A model generated the notes under the pieces. That model was not told the DNA's origin, searched no databases, and saw nothing but the letters and a program-made list of their open reading frames with translations. Both the position numbers and the translations under genes were made by a program. Positions 1-7,716 of a stretch of DNA of 64,000 nucleotides are shown piece after piece (positions within the stretch are counted from its first letter, which is position 1; each line of letters begins with the position of its first letter). Source of the DNA: Actinacidiphila alni (lineage in GTDB: Bacteria; Actinomycetota; Actinomycetes; Streptomycetales; Streptomycetaceae); the NCBI RefSeq assembly GCF_900112845.1, contig NZ_FONG01000001.1, positions 558,001 through 622,000 on the forward strand, given 5' to 3'.

Positions 1-227
1 ACCACGACGATCCCGGCCGCGCCCACCGGACCCCCGGCTTGCCCGAGCCAGGTCTCACCGGCGTCCGCGACCAGCAGCGCCCCGGCCGCCCCCGCCCACC
101 CGGCTGCCGCCGACTCGCGGGCCAGCAGCACGCGTCGCACGCCGGACCGGCCGACGGCACCGGCCGCCGACCCCGCCGCGCGCAGCAGCGGCGCGGGTCC
201 GGCGACGAGGTCTTCCCACTCCAGCAT
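1..227 (-). CDS. Partial hypothetical protein (N-terminal part only)
   Basis: The reverse strand is open from an ATG at 227 to the window edge and translates as MLEWEDLVAGPAPLLRAAGS followed by more Ala/Gly/Arg-rich sequence. Codon third positions are G/C, as expected for a real Streptomyces gene. The C-terminal part lies outside the window, so no family can be assigned and I do not recognise it. No strong Shine-Dalgarno sequence precedes the ATG. It is divergent from the gene at 461, and the 233 bp between them should hold both promoters. Direction is fairly sure; function is unknown. Confidence 0.5.
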   Translation of the reverse strand, partial: MLEWEDLVAGPAPLLRAAGSAAGAVGRSGVRRVLLARESAAAGWAGAAGALLVADAGETWLGQAGGPVGAAGIVV

Positions 228-460
228 GGAGCCAGCATTTCACGGGGTGTGATCGAACTCGCTTGTGGCGTATGCCTCCGGCCCACGATACTGGCCGCAC
301 ATACACCGGACGGGCGGGAACGCCCACGGGCCACGCCGAGCGGGAACCGCCGTGTCGGCGGTCGCGTCTTGCCCTCTTGGGGCCGGACACGGGGTCCGCC
401 GGGTGCGGTGGGGACGTGCGAGGGGCGGTGATCCCGCCCGCTGAGCAGGGGGGATGCACC

Positions 461-2074
461 ATGTCGTGGGACCAGCAGGGAGCGGGAGGCGGCGGTACGC
501 CGGGCGGGTTCGGGCCGCCGGTGTGGCCGCCGGCCCCGCCGCCGATGCCGCCCGTACCGCCGGTGCCGCCGGCCCCGGCGAACGGCCCGCGCGCGCTCGT
601 GGTCGGCCTGCTCAATCTCAGCGGCCTCGGTATCGGTTACGCCCTCACACGCCGCTGGCTCGCGCTGGCGGTCAGCCTGGTGGCGACCGCCATCCTGCTG
701 TTCGTCGCGCTGCCCGCCGACGCCGACGGCGTCTCCGGCGGCGTCCTGATCGGCTATCTCGCATTCCTCGTGCTCGCCGCGCTGCACGGCGCCTACCGGG
801 CCTTGCGCACCCCGCTGTCCTGGCCGCCGCGCACCCCGCTGGCGATCGTGCTCGGCGTCGTCCTGCTGGCCGCGCCCGTCGGCGCCGTCGCGTACTACAA
901 CAGCGCGCAGGACGAGGCGACGCAGAAGATGCTGCTGGACCGGCTCGACACCGCCGACCAGCTCGTCCAGGGCGCGAAGAACAAGCCGTTCGAGGACGCG
1001 CGGACCGACTACACGACGGCGCTGGCCGCGTACCGCGACCTCAACGAGCACCACCGCGGCTCCCGCGCCGCCAAGCGCGTGCCCGACCGGATGACGACGT
1101 ACTACTCGACGGTCGGCGCGCCCTACGCGCAGAAGAACTACTGCGACGCGATCGAGCCGCTCAAGTACCTCAAGACCGTGCCCCAGCACTACAGCAAGAA
1201 GGACCTCGGCCCCCTCGTCGGCTGGCCCGACGACCGGCTGGCGACCTCGCTGTACGAGTGCGGGACGACCGATCTGGCCAACACCACCAGCGCGGACGCC
1301 GGCGACGGCTACCTCCAGGACCTGCTGACGACGTATCCGACGTCGCCGCAGGCCGCCAAGGTCGAGCCGGCCTTCGGGGCGGCCATCGACAAGACCGCCC
1401 AGGGCATCGAGGGCGGCGACCCGTGCGGGGCCACCGACAAGGTGCGCGCCCTCGGGGTGCGGGCGGGCAATCTCAAGGACAAGGCGAGCAATCTGTCCGG
1501 CGCCTTCGACAAGGACGTGAGCAAGGCCGACAGCTATGTGCAGTCGGGCAGTTACACCTGCGCCGTCCACGAGTACAAGGGCCGTGACTTCGACAGCGCG
1601 CTCAAGGACATCAACGACTTCGTGAAGAAGTACCCGCGCGACAAGAACACGCCGTACGCCAAGAAGATCGCCATCGCCGCCGAGATCGCGCAGGAGGTGC
1701 CCGACGCCGGCAAGAAGCTGCCGACCAAGGCGTCCGGCGGCAGCATCTCGGTGACGGTCAGCAACGACAGCCCCGACCAGGTGGAGGTGCTGTTCACCGG
1801 CCCGGTCACCGGCAGCTTCACGCTCAAGGGCTGCGGCTCGTGCACCACATACGCGAGCGAGGCGTCCGCGCACACCCAGGCGTGCAACAACAGCGGCAAG
1901 AACTACCCGAAGAAGACCCTCTACCTGCCGACCGGCACCACGTACTTCATGCACAAGTCGACCAGTTCGGGCAGCTCCGCGACGCCGGGCAGCGACACCG
2001 CCACCCTGCGCAGCGGCTACATCTACACCGAATGCGCCTACGTGGTGCGCAGTTCGACCTTCGGCACCTACTGA
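461..2074 (+). CDS. Proline-rich membrane protein with TPR-like extracytoplasmic region
   Basis: Predicted 537 aa. The ATG at 461 follows a G-rich ribosome site; the frame is open further upstream but without a better start. Residues 1-45 are Gly/Pro-rich, as in cytosolic tails of actinobacterial membrane proteins. Three hydrophobic stretches follow at about 46-150. After them comes a long polar region with repeated Tyr/Ala/Leu helices (YTTALAAYRDLNEHH, HEYKGRDFDSALKDINDFVKKYP) that resembles tetratricopeptide-type repeats. The last 100 residues are Ser/Thr/Gly-rich with several Cys (LKGCGSCTTY) and look beta-rich. No catalytic motif is visible. It stands alone and ends at a strong hairpin. 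Role unknown; an envelope-associated function is inference. Confidence 0.75.
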   Translation: MSWDQQGAGGGGTPGGFGPPVWPPAPPPMPPVPPVPPAPANGPRALVVGLLNLSGLGIGYALTRRWLALAVSLVATAILLFVALPADADGVSGGVLIGYLAFLVLAALHGAYRALRTPLSWPPRTPLAIVLGVVLLAAPVGAVAYYNSAQDEATQKMLLDRLDTADQLVQGAKNKPFEDARTDYTTALAAYRDLNEHHRGSRAAKRVPDRMTTYYSTVGAPYAQKNYCDAIEPLKYLKTVPQHYSKKDLGPLVGWPDDRLATSLYECGTTDLANTTSADAGDGYLQDLLTTYPTSPQAAKVEPAFGAAIDKTAQGIEGGDPCGATDKVRALGVRAGNLKDKASNLSGAFDKDVSKADSYVQSGSYTCAVHEYKGRDFDSALKDINDFVKKYPRDKNTPYAKKIAIAAEIAQEVPDAGKKLPTKASGGSISVTVSNDSPDQVEVLFTGPVTGSFTLKGCGSCTTYASEASAHTQACNNSGKNYPKKTLYLPTGTTYFMHKSTSSGSSATPGSDTATLRSGYIYTECAYVVRSSTFGTY

Positions 2075-2081
2075 CGCGGGA

Positions 2082-2124
2082 GGCGCGGGCGGCGCGGGTC
2101 GCTGCCCGCGCCCCTGCCCGCGCC
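2082..2124. terminator. Nested hairpin terminator between convergent genes
   Basis: Two nested perfect stems: GGCGCGGGC at 2082-2090 pairs with GCCCGCGCC at 2116-2124, and GGCGCGGG at 2091-2098 pairs with CCCGCGCC at 2105-2112. It lies between the convergent stops at 2074 and 2139, so it can serve both strands. There is no U-run, which is usual for Streptomyces. Confidence 0.65.
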
Positions 2125-2138
2125 CACCGTCGTGCCGC

Positions 2139-2969
2139 TCACTCCGCGATACCCCGGGTGAGCAGCACGACGGTGATGAAGGTGCGGTAGAGACGGATCG
2201 GATCGGTGTCGGTCATCCGGACCGTCGAAGCGTCGGCCGGATCCCGTTCGACCCCCGTGATCCAGGTCGCCATCTCCGCCAGATCCGGATTGCGCATCCG
2301 CACCGTCAGCGTGGCGGGCAGCTCGATCCGCGGCGGTTCGGCCGACGGCAGCGCCTCGACGGCCGTCCGCGCGGCCTGCTCGATCACCTCGCGCGCCGCC
2401 TCCGGATGCAGACTGTCGGCGGCGAAGCGCGACACCGAGGACTTCACCACCGCGGCCACCGCGCCCGGACAGAACGGCTCCAGCTCGGCGGCCGTGGTCT
2501 CGTCCCCGGTGACCAGCAGCACCGGCACCCCGTGCCCGAGCGCCACCAGCGCGTTGATACCGCTCTCGCCCGCGACCACACCATTGAGCCGCACTTCGGC
2601 GATCGCCAGCGGATTGTAGGTGTGCGACAGGGTGGCCCGCTCGCCGGCCATCGAGCCGTGGTAGGAGACGAAGAAGACGCCGTCGAAGGACGCGTCCAGG
2701 CCCTGCATCATGTACAGCGGCTTGTGGCGACCGGACAAGTAGCGTGCCCGCCCGGCCAGTTTGTCCGGGCGCAGATTGGACATCGTGGAGTGCGAGTCGT
2801 TGACCAGGAAGTCGTCCGCGCCGCCCGCCATGGCGCCCTCGATCGCGGCATTGACCTCCGCCTGGAGCAGCGTGCGGTAGTACGCGTACTCCGGCTGGCC
2901 GTGCCGGCACTGCGACCAGTCCACCACGCCCGCGGTGCCCTCCATGTCGGAGGAGAGATAGATCCTCAC
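2139..2969 (-). CDS. dppA: D-aminopeptidase DppA family (peptidase M55)
   Basis: 276 aa, the usual length for zinc D-aminopeptidases of family M55, which in Bacillus remove D-Ala from short peptides. Residues matching the known metal ligands are in register: D8 and E10 in SSDMEG, H60 in NDSHSTM, H104 in SYHGSMAG and a Glu in AGESG near 135. The GTG start at 2969 overlaps the upstream stop by four bases (GTGA), so translation is coupled to the asparaginase-like gene. The pair suggests breakdown of D-amino-acid or isopeptide-containing peptides, perhaps from cell wall; that role is inference. Family call is firm. Confidence 0.92.
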   Translation of the reverse strand: MRIYLSSDMEGTAGVVDWSQCRHGQPEYAYYRTLLQAEVNAAIEGAMAGGADDFLVNDSHSTMSNLRPDKLAGRARYLSGRHKPLYMMQGLDASFDGVFFVSYHGSMAGERATLSHTYNPLAIAEVRLNGVVAGESGINALVALGHGVPVLLVTGDETTAAELEPFCPGAVAAVVKSSVSRFAADSLHPEAAREVIEQAARTAVEALPSAEPPRIELPATLTVRMRNPDLAEMATWITGVERDPADASTVRMTDTDPIRLYRTFITVVLLTRGIAE

Positions 2970-3913
2970 AGCACGCTCCGCGGCCGGAATTCGGGCTCGG
3001 TGGAGGAGTCGGTCATCAGCGCGTAGACGCTGCCCTCCTGCCCGGCCGCGCCGCCGTGCCGGCCGTCCGGCGTCAGGGCGAGCGCGCGCAGCTCCGAGCG
3101 GAAGTCGTCGGGCAGCAGCGCCGCGTCGGCCAGCGCGTCGCGGCAGGCGTCGGACGGGTCGCGGCCCGCCGCCAGCAGGTCGACGATCGTCCGCGCGGTG
3201 CCGCCGCGCATGCTCAGCTCGCCGCGGCCGGTACAGGCCGCGCCGCCGGACCGCAGATCGCACCAGTTGCCCGCGCCCGGCAGCGCCGAGTCACCGACCC
3301 GGCCCGGGTACTTGTACGGGTAGCCGGAGGTGGACACGCCGACGCACATCTCGCCGGAAGCGTCCAGCGCGATGATGTTGATCGTGCCCCACGGGCCGTC
3401 GTGCGGGGCGAGGCGGCGGATCAGGGCGAGGGCGCTCTCCCGGTAGCGGGCGTCGCCGTCGGTGGCCGCGGTGTTCTCGCCCTCCACCGACTGCTGCGAA
3501 TCGGCGACCTGCTTGCGCCACTGCTCGCGCGACGCGTCGGTGAGCAGGTCGGCGGTGCTGAAACCGCACTCCTCGGCGAACAGGGCGGCGCCCTCGCCGA
3601 CCAGCAGGCTGTGCTGCGGCAGCTTCTCCAGCACCGCGCGGGCCACCGAGATCGGGTTCGGGTAGCCCTTCAGTGCGGCGACCGCGCCGAACTGCCGCCC
3701 GGAACCCAGCATCAGCGAGGCGTCCAGCTCGACCTCGCCGCGCGCGTTGGGCAGTCCCGCGGTGCCCACGTAGTGGTCGGCCGGATTGTCCTCGCAGCGG
3801 CGCATCGCGGCCTCGACCGCGTCCAGCGCGGAGCCGCCGCGCCGCAGCACGTCCATTCCGGCCGGCAGCCCGGCCTCGCTGCGCTCGCTGCCGATGATCA
3901 CCGCTTCGGGCAT
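2966..3913 (-). CDS. Isoaspartyl peptidase/asparaginase-like Ntn-hydrolase (family T2)
   Basis: 315 aa. The protein matches the glycosylasparaginase/isoaspartyl-peptidase family, whose members self-cleave before a Thr that becomes the catalytic nucleophile. The expected block is present: GPWGTINIIALD, with T the predicted nucleophile, followed by GVSTSGYPYKYPGRVGDS, the usual substrate-pocket segment. The N-terminal MRRCEDNPADHYVGTAGLPN also fits the family. The ATG at 3913 has an AGGAGG box six bases upstream. It is the first gene of a two-gene operon with dppA. Whether it prefers GlcNAc-Asn, isoaspartyl peptides or Asn cannot be told from sequence. Confidence 0.88.
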   Translation of the reverse strand: MPEAVIIGSERSEAGLPAGMDVLRRGGSALDAVEAAMRRCEDNPADHYVGTAGLPNARGEVELDASLMLGSGRQFGAVAALKGYPNPISVARAVLEKLPQHSLLVGEGAALFAEECGFSTADLLTDASREQWRKQVADSQQSVEGENTAATDGDARYRESALALIRRLAPHDGPWGTINIIALDASGEMCVGVSTSGYPYKYPGRVGDSALPGAGNWCDLRSGGAACTGRGELSMRGGTARTIVDLLAAGRDPSDACRDALADAALLPDDFRSELRALALTPDGRHGGAAGQEGSVYALMTDSSTEPEFRPRSVL

Positions 3914-4139
3914 GGTCCTCCTGTCGGTGCCCGGCCGCCGGGCCCGCGCGTACGTCGCCGTACGCCCGGCCCCGCCGCCCTGCGCGTCCGCCCGCCGGTA
4001 CGGCGTACCGGGGCGTATCCGTACGGCGTGCCGCCGGACGTCTCCGCAGTCTGGCACTCGATGTCCGGACTCCGGAACCCGGTCCCGGCCGGAAAAAATC
4101 ATGCCGGGCCGGACGGGCGCAGGGGGGAGACTGGGGCAC

Positions 4140-4799
4140 GTGGACACGATGACGCGATTCGGCCGGGCGGTGGTGGACTGGGCGGCGGGCGGCCCGGCGT
4201 CGGCCGGGGCGGCGGTGGCCGCCCGCGAACTGGCCGCCGTCACCGAGGTGCGGACCGTCGTCCTGGTCGAGGGGGTCAGCGACCGGGCGGCGGTGGAGGC
4301 GCTGGCCGCCCGGCGCGGCCGGGACCTGGCCGCCGAGAGGACGGCCGTCGTGCCGCTCGGCGGCGCCACCAGCATCGGCCGCTTCCTGGCCCTGGTCGGC
4401 CCGCAGGGGCTCGGCATCCCGGTGGCCGGCTTGTGCGACGCGGCGGAGGAGGGTTACTTCATGCGGGCCCTGGACCGGGCGGGCATCGGCTCGCCGCGCA
4501 CCCGCGCCGAGCTGGCGGCACTCGGCTTCCACGTCTGCGTCGCGGACCTGGAGGACGAGCTGATCCGCTCGCTCGGCACCGACGCGGTACGCGAGGTGGT
4601 GGACGAACTGGGCGAGGGCCGGTCCTTCCGGATCTTCCAGAAGCAGCCCGCGCAGCGCGAGCGGGCGGTCGAGGGGCAGCTGCGGCGCTTCATGGGCACG
4701 CACAGCGGCCGCAAGGAGCACTACGCGGGTTCGCTGGTCGGCGCGCTGGCCGCGGACCGGGTGCCGGAGCCGCTGGACCGGCTGCTGGCGCACGTCTGA
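4140..4799 (+). CDS. TOPRIM-domain protein (OLD-nuclease-like, ATPase-less)
   Basis: 219 aa from a GTG at 4140, with a G-rich ribosome site about ten bases upstream; an ATG at 4149 is an alternative. The core TVVLVEGVSDRAAVEALAAR is the first TOPRIM motif (hhhhEG.SD), with the conserved Glu. PLGGATSIGRFLALVG and GLCDAAEE, with an Asp, fit the following TOPRIM strands. TOPRIM domains bind Mg for nucleotidyl transfer or hydrolysis. There is no ABC-type ATPase domain as in full OLD nucleases, so this is a stand-alone TOPRIM protein. It stands alone; function unproven. Confidence 0.75.
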   Translation: MDTMTRFGRAVVDWAAGGPASAGAAVAARELAAVTEVRTVVLVEGVSDRAAVEALAARRGRDLAAERTAVVPLGGATSIGRFLALVGPQGLGIPVAGLCDAAEEGYFMRALDRAGIGSPRTRAELAALGFHVCVADLEDELIRSLGTDAVREVVDELGEGRSFRIFQKQPAQRERAVEGQLRRFMGTHSGRKEHYAGSLVGALAADRVPEPLDRLLAHV

Positions 4800-4803
4800 G
4801 GGT

Positions 4804-4882
4804 TTTCGCCGCGGAGGCGGCCAAGGGGGCAGGACCGTCGACCACTCCTCCAGCGTCGACAGGGTTTCGCCGCGGAGGCGGC
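4804..4882. repeat. Pair of 18-bp direct repeats in a spacer
   Basis: TTTCGCCGCGGAGGCGGC occurs at 4804-4821 and again at 4865-4882, 61 bp apart start to start. Just after, a 13-bp unit (CGGCACCGAATCC) is repeated in tandem at about 4923-4948. Both lie between the TOPRIM gene stop and the promoter at 4969. They may be remnants of duplicated hairpins (each copy contains CCGC..GCGG). No function is evident. Confidence 0.5.
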
Positions 4883-4956
4883 TACGGGCGAGGGCCCGTC
4901 CAAGGGCGCGGGACGGAAGCCGCGGCACCGAATCCCGGCACCGAATCCCGGCATGG

Positions 4957-4998
4957 CGACAACGCATGTTGTCGGCCGGACGCCTGTGTCCCTAGGAT
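4957..4998 (+). promoter_or_regulatory. Promoter with overlapping operator for the gene at 5005
   Basis: CGACAAC-GCAT-GTTGTCG at 4957-4974 is a perfect 7-bp inverted repeat. It overlaps TTGTCG (4969-4974), which is followed 18 bp later by TAGGAT (4993-4998), a good vegetative promoter. Transcription would begin about seven bases after the -10, at the ATG at 5005, so the message is probably leaderless. An operator over the -35 of a helix-turn-helix gene suggests autorepression; that is inference. Confidence 0.6.
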
Positions 4999-5004
4999 GC
5001 GGGC

Positions 5005-5928
5005 ATGCCGCACGACCTGGCCGAGCCGTCCGATCTGGCCGAACCCGCCGACCCGGTGGCGCCCTCCGACCTGGTGGAGCCCGCCGGCGCCGCCGCGCCG
5101 TCCGAGGACGTGCTCGCCGCACTGGCGGACACCGCCGTACGGGAGCTGGTCGGCGAGCTGACCGTGCGTTTCGCGCGGGCGGCCCCTGACGACCACCCGG
5201 CCGGACCCGAACCCGGACACGGCACCGGACCCGGTCCCGGTGCCGGCGCGGAACAGGGTCCCGCGGCCCCGGCGCTGGCCCGGCTGCGCGTGCTGGCCCA
5301 GCTCGCCCGGGCCGTCGACCGGCACGCCGCCGAGGAGGCCGTCACCGCCGCCCGGCTCGGCGCCAACTACCCGCGCCTCGGCCAGGCGTGGGGCATCACC
5401 CGGCAGGGCGCCCGGCGCCGATGGCCGGGCCTCGTCTTCACCTCGCATCCCCCCTCCAGGCCCCTCATGATCAGGAGCGACCCCATGAACGCCCTCTCCC
5501 CGCGCCGCACTTACAGCGTCCTGCTGGTCGAGGACGACCCCGCGGACGCGATGCTGATCGAGGAGGCGCTGTCGGCCGGCGGCATGACGCGGCGCCTCTC
5601 GCACGTCGGCGACGGGATCGAGGCACTGGAATTCCTGCGCGACCCGGAGCGCGAGCGCCCCGACCTGATCGTGCTCGACCTCAACATGCCGCGGATGAAC
5701 GGCCGCGAATTCCTCGGCGTGCTCCAGGAGGACTCCGACCTGGCCTCCATCCCGCTGGTCGTGCTCACCACCTCCGCGGCGCCCGACGACATCGCCGACG
5801 CCTACCGCAAGCACGCCAACGCCTACGTCACCAAGCCGGTCAATCTGGACGAGTTCCTTGAGGCCGTGCAGCGGATCGACGCCTTCTTCCTGGAGACCTC
5901 GGCCCCGCTGCCCGCGCCCGGCGAGTGA
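5005..5928 (+). CDS. Helix-turn-helix domain fused in frame to a response-regulator receiver
   Basis: One open frame of 307 aa. Residues about 1-85 are acidic and Pro/Ala/Gly-rich; about 90-150 (RLRVLAQLARAVDRHAAEEA, then NYPRLGQAWGITRQGARRRW) look like a small helix-turn-helix DNA-binding protein. From about 161 a CheY/Rcp1-type receiver begins (SVLLVEDDPADAML, phospho-acceptor Asp in VLDLNMPRMNG, then LTTS and TKP). The ATG at 5005 sits at the predicted transcription start. No stop separates the halves, yet the receiver has its own Shine-Dalgarno and ATG at 5485, so the region may be a fusion, two products, or both. No histidine kinase is adjacent. Confidence 0.6.
   Translation: MPHDLAEPSDLAEPADPVAPSDLVEPAGAAAPSEDVLAALADTAVRELVGELTVRFARAAPDDHPAGPEPGHGTGPGPGAGAEQGPAAPALARLRVLAQLARAVDRHAAEEAVTAARLGANYPRLGQAWGITRQGARRRWPGLVFTSHPPSRPLMIRSDPMNALSPRRTYSVLLVEDDPADAMLIEEALSAGGMTRRLSHVGDGIEALEFLRDPERERPDLIVLDLNMPRMNGREFLGVLQEDSDLASIPLVVLTTSAAPDDIADAYRKHANAYVTKPVNLDEFLEAVQRIDAFFLETSAPLPAPGE
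5485..5928 (+). CDS. Alternative internal start: stand-alone Rcp1-like response regulator
   Basis: Nested reading of the same frame. ATG 5485 is preceded by AGGAG with a seven-base spacer, a ribosome site far better than a chance internal Met would have. The 147-aa product is a complete receiver domain: acidic pair in VEDDPAD, phospho-acceptor D65 in VLDLNMP, Thr in VLTTS, Lys in YVTKPVN. It has no output domain, like Rcp1/CheY proteins that act through protein contacts. Listed apart because either start could be the real one. Confidence 0.55.
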   Translation: MNALSPRRTYSVLLVEDDPADAMLIEEALSAGGMTRRLSHVGDGIEALEFLRDPERERPDLIVLDLNMPRMNGREFLGVLQEDSDLASIPLVVLTTSAAPDDIADAYRKHANAYVTKPVNLDEFLEAVQRIDAFFLETSAPLPAPGE

Positions 5929-5997
5929 GCGGTACGGCCCCGGGCGGCCGCCGATAATCGTTCGGAGACCGACGGCCCGCCCTCATAGGGTGCAGGG

Positions 5998-7716
5998 ATG
6001 GCCGACACCTTCTCCCCGCCCGCCGCCGGGGACATACGGAGCCCTGTCCGCTTCCTGTGGTGGCTGGTCAGGAGCCAGCCCTGGCGGGTGGTGGCCGGGG
6101 CGACGTACGGCACGGTGTGGATGGTCGGCCTCGCGGTGTCGCCGTATCTGCTCTCCCGCGCCATCGACGACGGTCTCGGGCCGCACCGTACGGGCGCGCT
6201 GCTCGGCTGGACGGCGGCCTTCCTCGGCGTCGGCGTGGTCAACGCCTTCATCGGCCTCGCGCGGCACCGCACCATGACCCAGGTGCGGATGGACGCCTCC
6301 TTCCGCGTCGTCCGCGCCACCGTCCGCCGGGCCACGGAACTGGGCGCCGCGCTGCCGCACCGGATGAGCGCGGGTGAGGTGGTCGCGATCGGCATGGGCG
6401 ACGTCACCGTGATCGCCCAGTCGCTGACCGTCACGGGACCGGGTGTCGGCGCGGTCCTCGCCTATCTCGGCGTGGCCGCCCTGCTGCTGTCGATCTCGCC
6501 GCTGCTCGCCGTCGTGGTGCTGGCCGGCGTCCCGACGATCGCGGTCACCGTCGGCCCCCTGCAACGCCGGCTGCAGAAGGTCGGCACCGGCTACCGCGAG
6601 GAGCAGGGCGAGCTGACCGCGCTGCTGGTCGACGTGGCGACCGGTCTCCCGGTGCTCAACGGACTCGGCGGCAAGGACGTCTACGCCGCCCGCTACCGCG
6701 ACCGCTCCCGGGCGCTGCGCACCCAGGGCTACCGCGTCGGCTCGGTCACCAGCTGGGTCGGCGCCCTCGCCGGCGGACTGCCCGCGCTCTTCCTCGCCGT
6801 GGTGACCTGGCTCGCCGCGCGGATGGCCGCGGACGGCACGCTGGCCATCGGCGACCTCGTCGCCGTCTACGGCTACACCGCGATGCTCGTCGTCCCGGTC
6901 TTCTTCTTCATCGAGGGCGCCAACGACATCACCCGCGCCCTGGTCGCCGCCCGCCGGGTGACCGGCTTCCTCGCGCTGACCCCCGACCACGCCGACGGCC
7001 CGCACCCGGTGGCGGGACCCGCGGAGCCCGCCGCGCTGCGCGACCCGGCGTCCGGCACCGTCGTACGGCCCGGCCTGCTCACCGCGGTCGTCGCGGCCCG
7101 GCCCGCCGACAGCGCAGCCGTCGTGGAACGCCTCGGCCGCTTCGCGGCCTCCGACGCCGAGTGGGGCGGCATCCGGCTCGACACGATCGGGCTGCGCCGG
7201 GTGCGGGACGCCCTGCTGGTCGCCGACAACGATGCCGCGCTGTTCGGCGGCACCGTCCGGGAGGTCGTCGCGGGCCGCGGCGACGCCGGCGACGAGGCCG
7301 TGCGCGCCGCGATCCACAGCGCCGCGGCCACCGACATCGTCGACGGCCTGCCCGCCGGTCTCGACTCCGTGCTCGCCGCGGACGGCCGCAATCTCTCCGG
7401 CGGCCAGCGGCAGCGGTTGCGGCTGGCCCGCGCGGTCTGCGCCGACCCCGAGGTGCTGCTCGCCGTGGAGCCGACCTCCGCGGTGGACACCCACACCGAG
7501 GCGGCGATGGCGGACGGCCTGCGGGCCGCCAGGACCGGCCGGACGACCGTGGTCACCACCACCTCACCGCTGGTGCTCGACCGGGCCGACGAGGTGATCC
7601 ACCTCGTCGACGGCCGGGTCGCCGCCGTCGGTCCGCACCACGCGCTGCTGCGCACCGAATCCGGCTACCGGGACCTGGTCTCCCGGGGCGCCCAGGAGGA
7701 GGCGACCACCGTATGA
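5998..7716 (+). CDS. ABC exporter half-transporter with degenerate ATP-binding motifs
   Basis: 572 aa: six-helix exporter membrane domain (about 20-320) then a nucleotide-binding domain. The signature LSGGQRQRLRLARA is intact, but the Walker A loop is missing; in its place is VVAARPADSAAVVERLGR. Walker B reads VLLAVEPTSAVD with the Asp replaced by Val, and the switch His is replaced (VVTTTSPLVLD). This half therefore supplies a signature loop but probably cannot bind ATP by itself. The stop overlaps the next start (ATGA), so the two halves are made together and should form a heterodimeric exporter. Substrate unknown. Confidence 0.88.
   Translation: MADTFSPPAAGDIRSPVRFLWWLVRSQPWRVVAGATYGTVWMVGLAVSPYLLSRAIDDGLGPHRTGALLGWTAAFLGVGVVNAFIGLARHRTMTQVRMDASFRVVRATVRRATELGAALPHRMSAGEVVAIGMGDVTVIAQSLTVTGPGVGAVLAYLGVAALLLSISPLLAVVVLAGVPTIAVTVGPLQRRLQKVGTGYREEQGELTALLVDVATGLPVLNGLGGKDVYAARYRDRSRALRTQGYRVGSVTSWVGALAGGLPALFLAVVTWLAARMAADGTLAIGDLVAVYGYTAMLVVPVFFFIEGANDITRALVAARRVTGFLALTPDHADGPHPVAGPAEPAALRDPASGTVVRPGLLTAVVAARPADSAAVVERLGRFAASDAEWGGIRLDTIGLRRVRDALLVADNDAALFGGTVREVVAGRGDAGDEAVRAAIHSAAATDIVDGLPAGLDSVLAADGRNLSGGQRQRLRLARAVCADPEVLLAVEPTSAVDTHTEAAMADGLRAARTGRTTVVTTTSPLVLDRADEVIHLVDGRVAAVGPHHALLRTESGYRDLVSRGAQEEATTV

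Noticed and set aside
228..460. TCGAAC near 249 as a LexA/SOS box
   Set aside because: Only one half-site; the GTTCGA partner is absent at the right spacing.
3428..3442. GAGGGCGCTCTCCC as another LacI operator
   Set aside because: Imperfect symmetry and inside the asparaginase-like coding region, far from a promoter.
3056..5161. A 701-codon plus-strand frame opposite the asparaginase-like gene
   Set aside because: Arg/Gly/Ala/Pro-rich translation with no motifs, antisense to a well-supported gene; typical of open antisense frames in high-GC DNA.
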